Shown piece by piece: positions 8,597-18,500 of a stretch of 64,000 bases of DNA. The DNA comes from Parashewanella hymeniacidonis (lineage in GTDB: Bacteria > Pseudomonadota > Gammaproteobacteria > Enterobacterales > Shewanellaceae): positions 1-64,000 of the forward strand of contig NZ_JAFEUN010000005.1 of assembly GCF_016900895.1 (NCBI RefSeq). The letters are read 5' to 3'. The translations under genes and the position numbers were made by a program. The notes below the pieces were generated by a model, which had not been told where the DNA came from, ran no database searches, and was given only the letters and a program-made list of their open reading frames with translations. Numbering within the stretch: position 1 is the stretch's first letter; the number at the start of each line of letters is the position of its first letter.

Positions 8597-9523
8597 TTGA
8601 AGCAACCCATCGCATTGGAAATTAACAGCCTTAAAAAGACCTATAAGGGCGGCGTTCAAGCTGTAAAAGGCATAGATTTAACCGTAGAAAGTGGTGATTT
8701 TTTTGCATTACTTGGGCCGAATGGCGCAGGTAAATCCACTACTATTGGTATTGTCAGCTCGTTGGTCCAAAAGACAGAAGGGCAAGTCAGTATTTTTGGT
8801 TTTGATATTGATAAGGAGTTGGAGCGAGCTAAGTTATCTTTAGGTTTAGTACCTCAAGAGTTTAACTTCAATCAATTTGAGACAGTACTTCAAATTGTGG
8901 TAAATCAAGCTGGTTACTATGGCGTGCCTCGTAAAGTTGCTTTGGAACGTGCTGAAACGTACTTGTCTCAGTTGGACCTTTGGGAAAAGCGTAACAGCCG
9001 CGCTCGTGAACTTTCTGGTGGTATGAAGCGTCGCTTAATGATTGCAAGGGCGCTAATTCATCAACCAAAGTTACTGATTTTAGATGAGCCGACAGCGGGA
9101 GTTGATATCGAGCTTCGTCGTTCAATGTGGGAGTTTTTAACTCGGCTCAATGAACTAGAAGGGGTAACGATTATCCTTACAACGCACTATTTAGAAGAAG
9201 CGGAAATGTTGTGTAAAAACATCGGTATTATTGATCAAGGTGAGCTTGTTGAATGTACCAGTATGAAAAAGCTTCTGAGCAAGCTGCACATGGAAACCTT
9301 TATTCTAGATATTGATGATGAGCTAATGCAAGCACCTGCATTTAATGATTTTCCGTGTCGTTTAGTTGATGAACACACACTCGAAGTGGACGTTGATAAT
9401 AGCCAAAGTATCAATGAGCTATTTGTGGCAATTTCAGAACAAAAGATCAAAGTAAGTTCAATGCGAAATAAGGCCAATCGTTTAGAAGAATTGTTTGTGA
9501 GTTTAGTGGAGGGCAACAAGTGA
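8597..9523 (+). CDS. yadG: ABC transporter ATP-binding protein, YadG-like
   Basis: The nucleotide-binding half of an ABC-2 type exporter. It has Walker A LLGPNGAGKSTT, the signature LSGGMKRRL, Walker B LLILDEPTAGVD and the H-loop ILTTHYLEEAE. The sequence ALEINSLKKTYKGGVQAVKG is close to YadG of E. coli. I prefer the TTG at 8597 because GGAG lies 9 bases upstream and the product then starts at the family position; the longer TTG at 8579 sits inside the terminator T run. The stop codon overlaps the next gene by 4 bp, which pairs it with the permease. The cargo is unknown. Confidence 0.85.
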   Translation: MKQPIALEINSLKKTYKGGVQAVKGIDLTVESGDFFALLGPNGAGKSTTIGIVSSLVQKTEGQVSIFGFDIDKELERAKLSLGLVPQEFNFNQFETVLQIVVNQAGYYGVPRKVALERAETYLSQLDLWEKRNSRARELSGGMKRRLMIARALIHQPKLLILDEPTAGVDIELRRSMWEFLTRLNELEGVTIILTTHYLEEAEMLCKNIGIIDQGELVECTSMKKLLSKLHMETFILDIDDELMQAPAFNDFPCRLVDEHTLEVDVDNSQSINELFVAISEQKIKVSSMRNKANRLEELFVSLVEGNK

Positions 9524-10290
9524 GAGAGTTATATTGGGTTGCTTTCAAAAGCATTGTAACGAAAGAAATTAACCGTTTTACTCGTATTTGGGTACAAACC
9601 ATAGTACCTCCAGCGATAACTATGACTCTGTATTTCCTTATATTTGGTAGCTTAGTTGGTAGCCGAATAGGTAGTATGGAAGGCTTCAGTTATATGGAGT
9701 TTATTGCTCCAGGTTTGATTATGATGTCAGTGATTACTAACTCATTTTCAAATGTTGCGAGTTCTTTCTATAGTGCTAAGTTTCAGAGAAACCTTGAAGA
9801 AATCATGGTGGCTCCAGTACCGCATTATGTGATGATTGCTGGTTATGTCGGTGGTGGTGTCGCTCGAGGCTTAATGGTGGGATGTATTGTCACTGCTGTT
9901 GCTCTGTTCTTTGTTGATATAAAACTGTATTCAATTCCAATTGTGGTATTGACCGTGTTATTAACATCCATTTTGTTCTCATTAGGTGGCTTAGTTAATG
10001 CTGTTTTTGCAAAAAGTTATGATGACATCAGTATTATTCCAACTTTCGTATTAACACCGCTTACTTATCTGGGTGGAGTGTTCTATTCATTATCACTTCT
10101 CCCTTCTTTCTGGAAAGATGTCGCTCAAATCAACCCTATTGTTTATATGATTAACGCTTTCCGTTATGGCTTTTTAGGTTATTCAGATATCAGTGTAGGT
10201 GTTTCAATCGGGGTGACTGTTGGCTTCTGTATAGGTCTATTTACGCTGGCTTATTATCTGATCTCTAGAGGGATTGGATTGAGAAGTTAA
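9520..10290 (+). CDS. yadH: ABC-2 type transporter permease, YadH-like
   Basis: The 256-residue inner membrane permease carries about six hydrophobic segments and the ABC-2 signature around GGVFYSLSLLPSFWKDVAQINP with the following YMINAFRYGFLG. It starts GTG within the end of the ATPase gene, the translational coupling usual for YadG/YadH pairs. Together they form a homodimeric or 2+2 exporter of unknown substrate. A terminator follows directly. Confidence 0.85.
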   Translation: MRELYWVAFKSIVTKEINRFTRIWVQTIVPPAITMTLYFLIFGSLVGSRIGSMEGFSYMEFIAPGLIMMSVITNSFSNVASSFYSAKFQRNLEEIMVAPVPHYVMIAGYVGGGVARGLMVGCIVTAVALFFVDIKLYSIPIVVLTVLLTSILFSLGGLVNAVFAKSYDDISIIPTFVLTPLTYLGGVFYSLSLLPSFWKDVAQINPIVYMINAFRYGFLGYSDISVGVSIGVTVGFCIGLFTLAYYLISRGIGLRS

Positions 10291-10316
10291 TCACTAGAGA
10301 TGAGAAAACTTCGTAG

Positions 10317-10347
10317 GTAGCTATTGTTATAGATAGCTACCTTTTTT
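10317..10347 (+). terminator. Rho-independent terminator after yadGH
   Basis: GGTAGCTAT pairs perfectly with ATAGCTACC across a 7-base loop, followed by six T. Confidence 0.85.
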
Positions 10348-10411
10348 ATTTTAGGGTAAAAACAATGTCTAATGCCTTGTAAAATCATATAGAGTTCAAT
10401 AGATTAACTTA

Positions 10412-10646
10412 AACCTAAAAACTCAATTGAACGCTAAATTACTTTTTAAGCTTATGAAAGTAAGCAAATAATCTAATTTAATGCTATCGCTTATTGGGTG
10501 AATATCTCTACGCTCACAAGCTGGCTAAAATAATTGTTTGCTGCGTTAGAACATTGCAAATAGAACAACTACTTGCTGCACATTCTGTCTTGCTACCAAC
10601 AATTTTTTCTGCGCTTGAGAACGTATCCAACTGAGTTTTTTAGGTT
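10412..10646. repeat. MITE-like element, family 1 copy A (about 235 bp)
   Basis: The ends are inverted: AACCTAAAAACTCAATTGA at the left and the reverse complement of CCAACTGAGTTTTTTAGGTT at the right. The copy at 41596-41832 has the same terminal pattern, nearly the same length and internal matches (GGGTGAAT, CTGCGTTA, AGTAGATCAACTACT-like blocks). There is no coding capacity. It fills most of the 435-bp gap between yadH and the lipoprotein gene; the remaining 80 bp holds that gene's promoter. Confidence 0.65.
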
Positions 10647-10725
10647 AAATCAGCAGGGAGACCAGTTGTTAAATAAAGCATCACAAGTTTTATTTACATA
10701 CATTTTTTGAACATTAAGGATTGAT

Positions 10726-11193
10726 ATGAAGTTAAATTTACCCATATTGAGTTTATTTGTTGTGATGGTATTTGGGTGTAATTCTGAAACTGAAATGAAG
10801 CCTAAAACTCAATTTAAAAAGAGTGAGCATTCATTGGCTTCCTCAAAGAAGTTAGTCCCAGATAAGAGGGGTTTTACTTTCCGTATGAACCGTTCAATCT
10901 TTACTTCTGAGTCTCAGAAATTAATGCAAGGAGTAAGATTATTCGACCTTTCAACCAAAGAGTATTGCAGAGTAAAAGGCGATATTGTATTTGTCTCAAA
11001 TGCCAGTATTGAAGAGTTAAAAAGCTTTGGGCAACAAATAGAGCGAGTCACTAAAAATACTTGGCGCTTAAATTATATGAAAGGCGAAGACTTATACTCT
11101 GAGTACAAAAAGTTAGAAAAAAGTCCGTTAATTTCTTTGATTGAAATATCTCTTATATACGAGCCCATAGCAAAACCAGAAGTTACAATGTGA
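10726..11193 (+). CDS. Putative lipoprotein of unknown function
   Basis: The 155-residue product has a lipoprotein signal peptide (SLFVVMVFGC, lipid attachment at the Cys near residue 18) followed by a charged, Lys-rich mature part. I recognise no domain. Residue +2 is Asn, so it could go to the outer membrane. AAGGA precedes the ATG by 6 bases. It converges on the M36 protease gene and shares a bidirectional terminator with it. Confidence 0.65.
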   Translation: MKLNLPILSLFVVMVFGCNSETEMKPKTQFKKSEHSLASSKKLVPDKRGFTFRMNRSIFTSESQKLMQGVRLFDLSTKEYCRVKGDIVFVSNASIEELKSFGQQIERVTKNTWRLNYMKGEDLYSEYKKLEKSPLISLIEISLIYEPIAKPEVTM

Positions 11194-11203
11194 AAAAGTG
11201 TTA

Positions 11204-11234
11204 TAAAAAAGCCGGCATAATTACCGGCTTTTTC
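11204..11234. terminator. Bidirectional terminator between lipoprotein and M36 protease
   Basis: AAAAAGCCGG and CCGGCTTTTT form a symmetrical hairpin around a CATAATTA loop, with A and T runs on the two sides, so it can stop transcription from either direction. Confidence 0.9.
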
Positions 11235-11258
11235 TAGCTCATATTACAAGAGTTCGAC

Positions 11259-14200
11259 TTATTTTCTACGGCGTCTTAATACTGCAAATGGAGTAAGCAC
11301 GAGTGCCAACCAACCAAGAGAACCGCTAGACTTTTTCTTCTTGGTTTCTTGCTCTGGTGCAGCTTCAGGAATGTCTCTAACTTTTACTTCTACAGTTTGA
11401 ACAACATCACCTGTTCCATCATTTACAGTGAGTTCAAATGTGAGTTCTTGAACGCTACTGTTTACTTCTGGAGCGGTGAAGCTAACCTCTGCACCGTCAG
11501 TAGATGAAAGTGCAGCTTCGTTTCCAACCGTCTGCTTCCAAGAGTATGAAAGTTCATCGCCAGCATTTGCATCAACTGCTGTTGCAGTGAGAGTTACAAC
11601 GTCACCTTCTTTAACATCAGTACCACTCGCTGCAATCATTACGTTTGGTAAACGGTTATCACAAGCCATAGCATCGCCAGCAATCATATTATTGAAAACA
11701 GGAGTCATTACGTTTGTTAGGCTTACATTGTCAATCCACCAACCTAAATCACTGAACACTGCATCGGAAGCAATACGGAACCTGAGCTTAACATTACTGC
11801 CATTTAATCCTGTGCCAAAATTAATGCTTTCATTATTACCCACAGTACCATTTGTATTATTTCTGCCATGGAAAACAGGTCTTTCTGAAAGTGGTTGCAC
11901 ATCTTGAGTTGTAATCGGCCCGTCATATCCAATATCAAAACTGCCGCCGACTTCGGTTACGTCTACCCAATCAGAACCGTTGACACTGATTTCAACAACA
12001 CCACCATCCCAATCTTGCTCGATAGCATAGAAGTGCCAGAAATTAACCTCAAAATCTCCTTCGAAACCAACGGTAAATTCTCTGGTTTCGACAGCTACAT
12101 CAGATTGGAAGTCATTATTATCTAGAACCATGACTTGATCACCAAGGTCGAAACCGAAGGTCTCGAAGGAATCAATATTTGAGCCGTTGTCATACTGTTG
12201 AGTCGCTAATGCTGGTTCACCGCCATGCATTACGTGTTGTTGCCAATCTACAAATAAGGACCAATCTTCCATGTTTGAATGTGCAGTACTGTCATCAGTT
12301 GTTTGATCTTCGAAATCCATGTTGACTAGAGTATTAAATGAATAATCAGTTGGAAGGATCACTTCACTTCCTTCTTCATCCATGAAGCTCAGTTCAAGCT
12401 CAAGTACTTCTCCAACACCTGATTCGTCTAATGAGAACTCAATAGGATCACTTGTAATTTCAGAGAAAGCGCCACTTAGCGTGCTGAATGTAACTGCTCC
12501 TGCGTTTGCGAATGTTACATCGTGCTCACTAGTGACTTTTACTTTAGCTTGGATATTTTCAATATCTAGATTACCAGTATTCTTAATAGTAAAACTAACC
12601 GTGCCAGTTTCACCTTTATCCATTATGTTATCGTTAGAGCAGTAACCAACAGTTAAACCTTCATAGTTAGCATTTAGAGCATGTGATTTAACATTAAATG
12701 CAGCGAGTTCAGTGTCATACGATTCCACAGCTCCAGCATGGTCATTAGAGAAACGTTCTGGTGAAACAGCACCTAAACCTAGGCCTCTTGCAGCGAATGC
12801 TTTTAAAATTACAGTGTAATCTTCAGGGTCATTAGCATAAGCGACCGCTAGAATTGCATCACGAGCTTCAGTAAATGTTGGAGCTATCGGGGTCATTTTA
12901 TACCCAGACACAATATAGGTTTTCATTAAGCTTTGTGCTTCAGCGAATGTATGGCGTTCATCATTAATCAGGCCTACATAAGCATCCCAAAGCATTGTAG
13001 CCCAAACCGTTCCTGAAGCATGAACTTGTGCATTATTAGATATTTCTGCAAAAGTAAAGTTGTTAACTTCAGTATCTGTTGAATATGGAAGACGACGAAT
13101 ACCTGTTTGGAAGTTTGCAACATATGAAGTGGCGCTGTACGCAGCTTGGTACTTATCATTACCTGCCATCATCGCATCATCTTCTTCTGCAAGTAACAAC
13201 AATGCATGGAAGTCACCCCAACCTTCGCCCATCGAGCGGCCTTGGTTATTGACTAAGCCTGAACCATTACCGACAAGACGGTTACTTATGTAATGTCCCC
13301 ATTCGTGGGCAACAATACCGTTATCCCATGAACTTGCTTTAAACCCGCGAGGAGTTTTATTACTGAACATTGAAATTATTACATCACCAGCAGATATGGC
13401 TTGATCAAGCTCCATACCTTCCGCTTTTGAGATCATGACATTTGGGATTTGGATTTCTAGTTTAGGATCGTCTCCTCCCATTCTAATTGCACTACCATCA
13501 GCGTTATTTGCGACAATCACACCTATAGCGCCAGCATTTTGAGCATTTAAGATTTTATCAATAAAAGAACATGCTCCGCGATCGATAAGAGCAATATTTC
13601 CTTCGAGTGCTTCAGCATTTGTTACGACATCACAACCGTCTTTATTTGTATTTCCATCGACGACAGTGTCCATCAATCTAACAATTTTACCTTTGACCTC
13701 ATCGTAGTGGACAGGACCTAAAGCAGATAATACAGTGGATTCAAGAAACGTAGAGTCATCTCCCATTACGATTGATGCACCGAAATCTGTACCGTTTAGA
13801 GTTGGTTTATCCCACAAATACATTTGCATTCTAGGCGATGCACCATCGGCTGGAGTAGACATGTTTGCATTGTTAAAACCTGAATTATCTTGTACTTCAA
13901 CGCGTAGAGGATCACCTTCCACACCACCTCTATCATAGTTTGATAACTGCGCGTTTCCAGAAGCTTCATCAAAACCGTGAGCATAATAATCATCATGCAA
14001 GAAGTTGTTAACTAAGAATAAGTTGACGATCGCAGCTTTACGGTTTTCAACAGAATATTCGGCACTTTCAGGATTATATGGATAATCAAATGTAGCATCT
14101 CCATTAACTTCAGCTTTTAAGTCCCCAGTAGTAAAACCGTCAGGTGCAACTAAGTCTGCATAAGCATGAACATTGTTACCATTCGCTTCCTCAGCATCTT

Positions 14201-15218
14201 CCTCTAGCCAAGGATCATCTGTTGAAATCCCTGCATTCTTAAGAGCAACCATTGGAGCTTCAAGGTAAGAAGCAGAAATATAATCTGTTGATTTACTATC
14301 TGCAGCTGCTGGAATAACGTTTCCGTGAGGGCTGTCCCAAGGAGTGCCGTCTTCAGAAATATAAGCTCTATAGTTATACTCACCGGCATGGCTGACTAAG
14401 TTATTTTCAAACAGTACTTTTCCATTTTTACCAATCACATAGCTCATGTACTTGGAATCGACAGAATCAATTTCACTCGATTGAAGCTCAATATAGTAAG
14501 ATGGTTCAAGGTTACCGTTTACTTCAAAATAAACTGGCTTTGCTCTTGGAGTTCCGACTAAGAAATGTTTAGTGTCTGACTGGGTAACTCTATAGCTATG
14601 ATATGTATCGCTATCAGCGCTAACTTTTTCAAGGCTTAGTGACTGGCTATCAATACCGTGTTTTTTTACTGCAGATAAAATGGCAACTTCTGGTTGTTCA
14701 AAAACATCACCAACATGCTTAGTTTCAGCTGCTTTTGAATAAGAGTTCTTGTTTACCACTGTTCCAGAAGAGGCAACTAAGTTGTGATCTTGATCCATAA
14801 GAATATTGAATTCTTTATTGAAGACTTCGATTCCACCAACTTGTTGCTTGTATTTAACTATTTTTGAACCATGTTTTGGTGCATGGATATGCGCAAGGTA
14901 CAGTGTTGAGTTTGGTTTTGTAACCGATTCACCGACAAGCTGATTTAAATAAAAATCAGAAGCAAATGCTGTTCTTTTATCCAAGGATACTGGAGTCAGA
15001 TTAGGGCTAGCTTGATTAACGGTAGCCCATTTGAACGTAATTTCTTTTGTTATTGAATCATACTGGTGGCTCATACCACTTAATGTTTGAGGTGAACTGG
15101 CAACACCTTTAAAACTAGCTTGCTGTGTCACTGGTTTTAAAATGTTCGCTGATTCACCAGCATAAAGTGGAGCAGTAAGTAGCGAAGATGCTATTGCTAT
15201 GGCGAGTTTTGTTTTCAT
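11259..15218 (-). CDS. Secreted M36-family (fungalysin-like) metalloprotease with GlyGly-CTERM
   Basis: A 1319-residue exported protease. Order of parts: Sec signal (AIASSLLTAPLYA), FTP-type propeptide, M36 catalytic region with NLFLVNNFLHDDYYAHGF, an inserted PA (protease-associated) domain near residues 490-620 (CDVVTNAEALEGNIALIDRG), the zinc site HEWGHYISN and the third ligand region MGEGWGDFHALL. After that come a CARDB-like domain, a jelly-roll/MAM-like domain (WHFYAIEQDWDGG, WWIDNVSL), a PKD-like domain (ASGTDVKEGDVVTLTA) and a tail SSGSLGWLALVLTPFAVLRR. That tail is a GlyGly-CTERM sorting signal, processed by rhombosortase and linked to type II secretion in Shewanella/Vibrio. It probably digests extracellular protein. 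Confidence 0.9.
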   Translation of the reverse strand: MKTKLAIAIASSLLTAPLYAGESANILKPVTQQASFKGVASSPQTLSGMSHQYDSITKEITFKWATVNQASPNLTPVSLDKRTAFASDFYLNQLVGESVTKPNSTLYLAHIHAPKHGSKIVKYKQQVGGIEVFNKEFNILMDQDHNLVASSGTVVNKNSYSKAAETKHVGDVFEQPEVAILSAVKKHGIDSQSLSLEKVSADSDTYHSYRVTQSDTKHFLVGTPRAKPVYFEVNGNLEPSYYIELQSSEIDSVDSKYMSYVIGKNGKVLFENNLVSHAGEYNYRAYISEDGTPWDSPHGNVIPAAADSKSTDYISASYLEAPMVALKNAGISTDDPWLEEDAEEANGNNVHAYADLVAPDGFTTGDLKAEVNGDATFDYPYNPESAEYSVENRKAAIVNLFLVNNFLHDDYYAHGFDEASGNAQLSNYDRGGVEGDPLRVEVQDNSGFNNANMSTPADGASPRMQMYLWDKPTLNGTDFGASIVMGDDSTFLESTVLSALGPVHYDEVKGKIVRLMDTVVDGNTNKDGCDVVTNAEALEGNIALIDRGACSFIDKILNAQNAGAIGVIVANNADGSAIRMGGDDPKLEIQIPNVMISKAEGMELDQAISAGDVIISMFSNKTPRGFKASSWDNGIVAHEWGHYISNRLVGNGSGLVNNQGRSMGEGWGDFHALLLLAEEDDAMMAGNDKYQAAYSATSYVANFQTGIRRLPYSTDTEVNNFTFAEISNNAQVHASGTVWATMLWDAYVGLINDERHTFAEAQSLMKTYIVSGYKMTPIAPTFTEARDAILAVAYANDPEDYTVILKAFAARGLGLGAVSPERFSNDHAGAVESYDTELAAFNVKSHALNANYEGLTVGYCSNDNIMDKGETGTVSFTIKNTGNLDIENIQAKVKVTSEHDVTFANAGAVTFSTLSGAFSEITSDPIEFSLDESGVGEVLELELSFMDEEGSEVILPTDYSFNTLVNMDFEDQTTDDSTAHSNMEDWSLFVDWQQHVMHGGEPALATQQYDNGSNIDSFETFGFDLGDQVMVLDNNDFQSDVAVETREFTVGFEGDFEVNFWHFYAIEQDWDGGVVEISVNGSDWVDVTEVGGSFDIGYDGPITTQDVQPLSERPVFHGRNNTNGTVGNNESINFGTGLNGSNVKLRFRIASDAVFSDLGWWIDNVSLTNVMTPVFNNMIAGDAMACDNRLPNVMIAASGTDVKEGDVVTLTATAVDANAGDELSYSWKQTVGNEAALSSTDGAEVSFTAPEVNSSVQELTFELTVNDGTGDVVQTVEVKVRDIPEAAPEQETKKKKSSGSLGWLALVLTPFAVLRRRRK

Positions 15219-15523
15219 TGTGATTCCCTAAAACTGAATGATTTTCCCTTAAATAGCCATTTATATAAATTATTAAACTTATGGCAACAAAAACTTAACA
15301 TTTATATGGTGTAGAAATAAACAATTATTTAGTTGTAAGGTGTTTTTTAGTTAAAAAAAAGCTAGGACTAATTGGTTAGACTGGAAGTTGTAATGACTTT
15401 TCTTTGATTACAAAGATGAAATTTGAATACTGAGTTACGGTTTTTGAAATGCTTGTTGTTAAATGAAAAATAAAAAAGCCTCACGGTGCAGTGAGGCTTT
15501 TTTATAGAACTTACTGATTACTT
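15219..15523. other. Intergenic region between the two proteases
   Basis: 305 bp. It contains the M36 gene promoter on the minus strand and, at 15472-15503, the terminator of the S8 protease gene. No further gene. Confidence 0.5.
15472..15503. terminator. Terminator after the S8 protease gene
   Basis: AAAAAAGCCTCAC and GTGAGGCTTTTTT pair around a 6-base loop. It follows the minus-strand S8 gene by about 20 bp and could act in both directions. Confidence 0.9.
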
Positions 15524-18500
15524 CTACTTACGACGACGTAAAAACGCAACTGGAGTAAGAAGAAGTGCTAACCAACCTAGAGAACCACTCGATTTTTTCT
15601 TCTTCGGTTCTGGTGTTGGCTCTGGAGCAGGTGTAACAGTTACTGTTACTGTTGAAGACTCAGTTACCTCTTCACGGCCATCACTTGCTGTTAAGCTGAA
15701 AGTAAATTCACCTGAGCCAGCTGGAGCAGTAAACGATACACTGAGTTGATCTTCACTTTCGGTAAACTCAGTAGCTTCACCACCAGTTTGTGCCCAAGTT
15801 AACGTTAACTTGTCTTCTTCTGCATCTTCTACAGTTGCAGCAACAGTCACTTCAGAGTTTTCTTGAGCTGAAACATTTTCTAGTGATATCACTGGTGCTG
15901 TATTGTTTACTGCTACAGTGATAGTGGTTTCATTATCAGAAACGTCACCATTCACATCAATAGCTTTAACTTTTAACATTACATCAGCAGTTGATTGATC
16001 AATAGCTTGAGTAGCAATTAATTGTCCTTGAGCATTAACAGTAATAAGCTCTGAACTGTTCTCTGTAATACTGAAACCACTCACTGGGACATCTTGAATA
16101 TCGCCACTATAAACGTCTAATTGGCCTAAAACAGAACCAGCTTCAGTGCCCTTATCAACAGAAAAACTAGCTTCTTTAATCATGATGTTGGTATAAACCG
16201 TGTCATAATTTACTTCAACATCAAGGTTACCAGTATCTGTTAATACTAAAACACCTTGAGTATTAGGGTCGCGAACGACTTCTAGAAGTGCACTTTCACC
16301 AGGCTGAAGTACTGAAATCTCTTCACCAACGTCAGATGTTGAAACTGAACTTATGCTTGCACCGTTGGTTCCATTAACACTCAACATTCTCACTTGGCTT
16401 GTTGAAGGTGCAACCACTAAATCTGCTTCAACAGTATCTGCAGAGTCTGAAGCAACAGGGCTATATGATGTACTTTCTACACGATAGCGAACTTTAACTG
16501 TCGCTTTCTCATCAAACATCTGCTTGGTGATTCCAACATCTTCAGAGCATGCAAGTGTTGTTACATAATTATTACCTGCATTATGAATGGCAGGAGTAAT
16601 TGAGCCTCTTCCTACTCCGTAAGGGTGATTAAAGGCGACAAGGCCGGTTAAGTCAGAACCATTAGGCGTGAACCATTCTTCACGAGCGGTTTGTGACACG
16701 AAGTCCCATTCTCCATCATTATCTACATCAAAATCTGCTTGGTAACTTGCAGGAAGTGTATATAACACTGGGTCACGAACTTGAACGGTATTACTCATCA
16801 CAAAACCGCTGTCACAGGCACTATTAGGGAAAAATTCTGTTGAGCCTGCAGTTAAATCATGACGGCGCTCTTTCTCTATTGGATCTGTTGCAATTAGAGA
16901 AGAAGAGAAAGGTGCATCAATCGCCGTACCACCTGTATTTGTGATAAAGAATAAATTACCTGTTTGTGAGCTAACAAAGCTTACTTCAGCGTTATCAGTT
17001 GGTTTTGGCAACATGTGATAAACTACATGAATGGCTTTATCATTGCCATTTAGAAACTCGATTGAACCATCAAATTCGATGCGAGTTAACTCTGCTGATG
17101 CTGCATTAATCGCATCACCTTCCGAAAGACCATTTTCACCAATCGTTAAGTCGCCAATCAATGCAGAATGAAGGTTCCAAGCCGGGAGTTTACTTGGGTC
17201 AATATGGGCAGTAACTTCAACTTCAATTGATTCACCAGCTGGAATAATGACACTGTCAGGTAAAGTAAATGTCAGTGCACCTGTGTCAGCATCATCAGCA
17301 AAGCGTGGACGCGGGTTTAGAGTATACGTTTGGTCGCTGTCTGAGTAGTTTTTAACCGTCACAGTTTTAGTGACAGAAGTTTTTTCTTTAACACTCACTA
17401 GACCATAAGCTAAAGCAGCTTGCTTAGTTTCTTTATCCCAAGCAGCAATCGGTGTGTTTACTGCTTTCTTAACGTCAACTAAGCCAGCACCGACATAACT
17501 GATAGGCGCCAGTTCAGCTTGTCTATTTAACCCGATTGGCTCGGCATAAACAGCTAAGTTTGCCGTGTTCATTGCAATCGCTTTAATTTCAAATGCATCT
17601 CGATCTTCATGTGCTTCACGAATAATACTCAATGCGCCAGCAGTGATAGGAGCTGAGAACGAGGTACCGCTAATAGGTGTCAGACCATCGCCTAATCCAG
17701 GCTGTGCTGTGAGAATTGCTGTACCAGGTGCTGTAATTTCAGGCTTTAGGGTTCCAGCAATTGATGGGCCACGTGACGTAAATGTTGCGATTGCGCCTGA
17801 GTCATCAAAAGACTTAGAAACAAATGAGAAGCTTTGTCCTGCCCCACCTTCGATTTGAGCTTTTAGAGTGTTACCTAAATCTTGATTAATACCTACTGAA
17901 GGTATGGTGATGCCTTCAGCAAAACCACCTGGGCTGAAAAATTCGCCTTCGCTATTGTTTGCAATAACTACGAATGATGCGCCACGCGCCTGTGCATTAA
18001 GAACTTTATCAGTAAATGCACAGCCACCTCGATCGATAATCACTGCTTTACCTGAAAAATCAACATCTTCAGCAAACTCAAGGCAACCATCTTGGTTAGC
18101 TTCAGGGTAAACCAATGGTGCAGTTTCATTATTAAATGAAAAATCAAGTTCAGGGTTGAATCCAGAAGCGTAGGCTGTAACCTCTTCACCACCTACCATT
18201 GAAGTGACAATGGCATTTTGACCTTCAGGGTGAGTCATTGCACCTACAGAGAGTGCGTTATTTGATGTACTTGGCCCACCAACAATAAATGGAGTAGGTC
18301 CATCGTTACCCGCTGAAATAACCAAGTTAACACCTAATTCAACCATTTGATCGATGAGTACTTGAACTGCACCACCATCAACATCACCAAAATTGCCACC
18401 AAGTGACATATTTACAGTGTCTACTCGGTCAGAAATATCGCCATCACTATTTGGATCCATCGCTGCTTCAAGTGCTTGGAATTGAGCTAATCCAGGGCAA

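Noticed and set aside
11476..11907. 143-codon plus-strand ORF inside the M36 protease gene
   Set aside because: Lies antisense within a gene with clear M36 domains, has no ribosome binding site and a Ser/Pro-rich composition typical of antisense shadows. The other plus-strand ORFs in both protease genes were dropped for the same reason.
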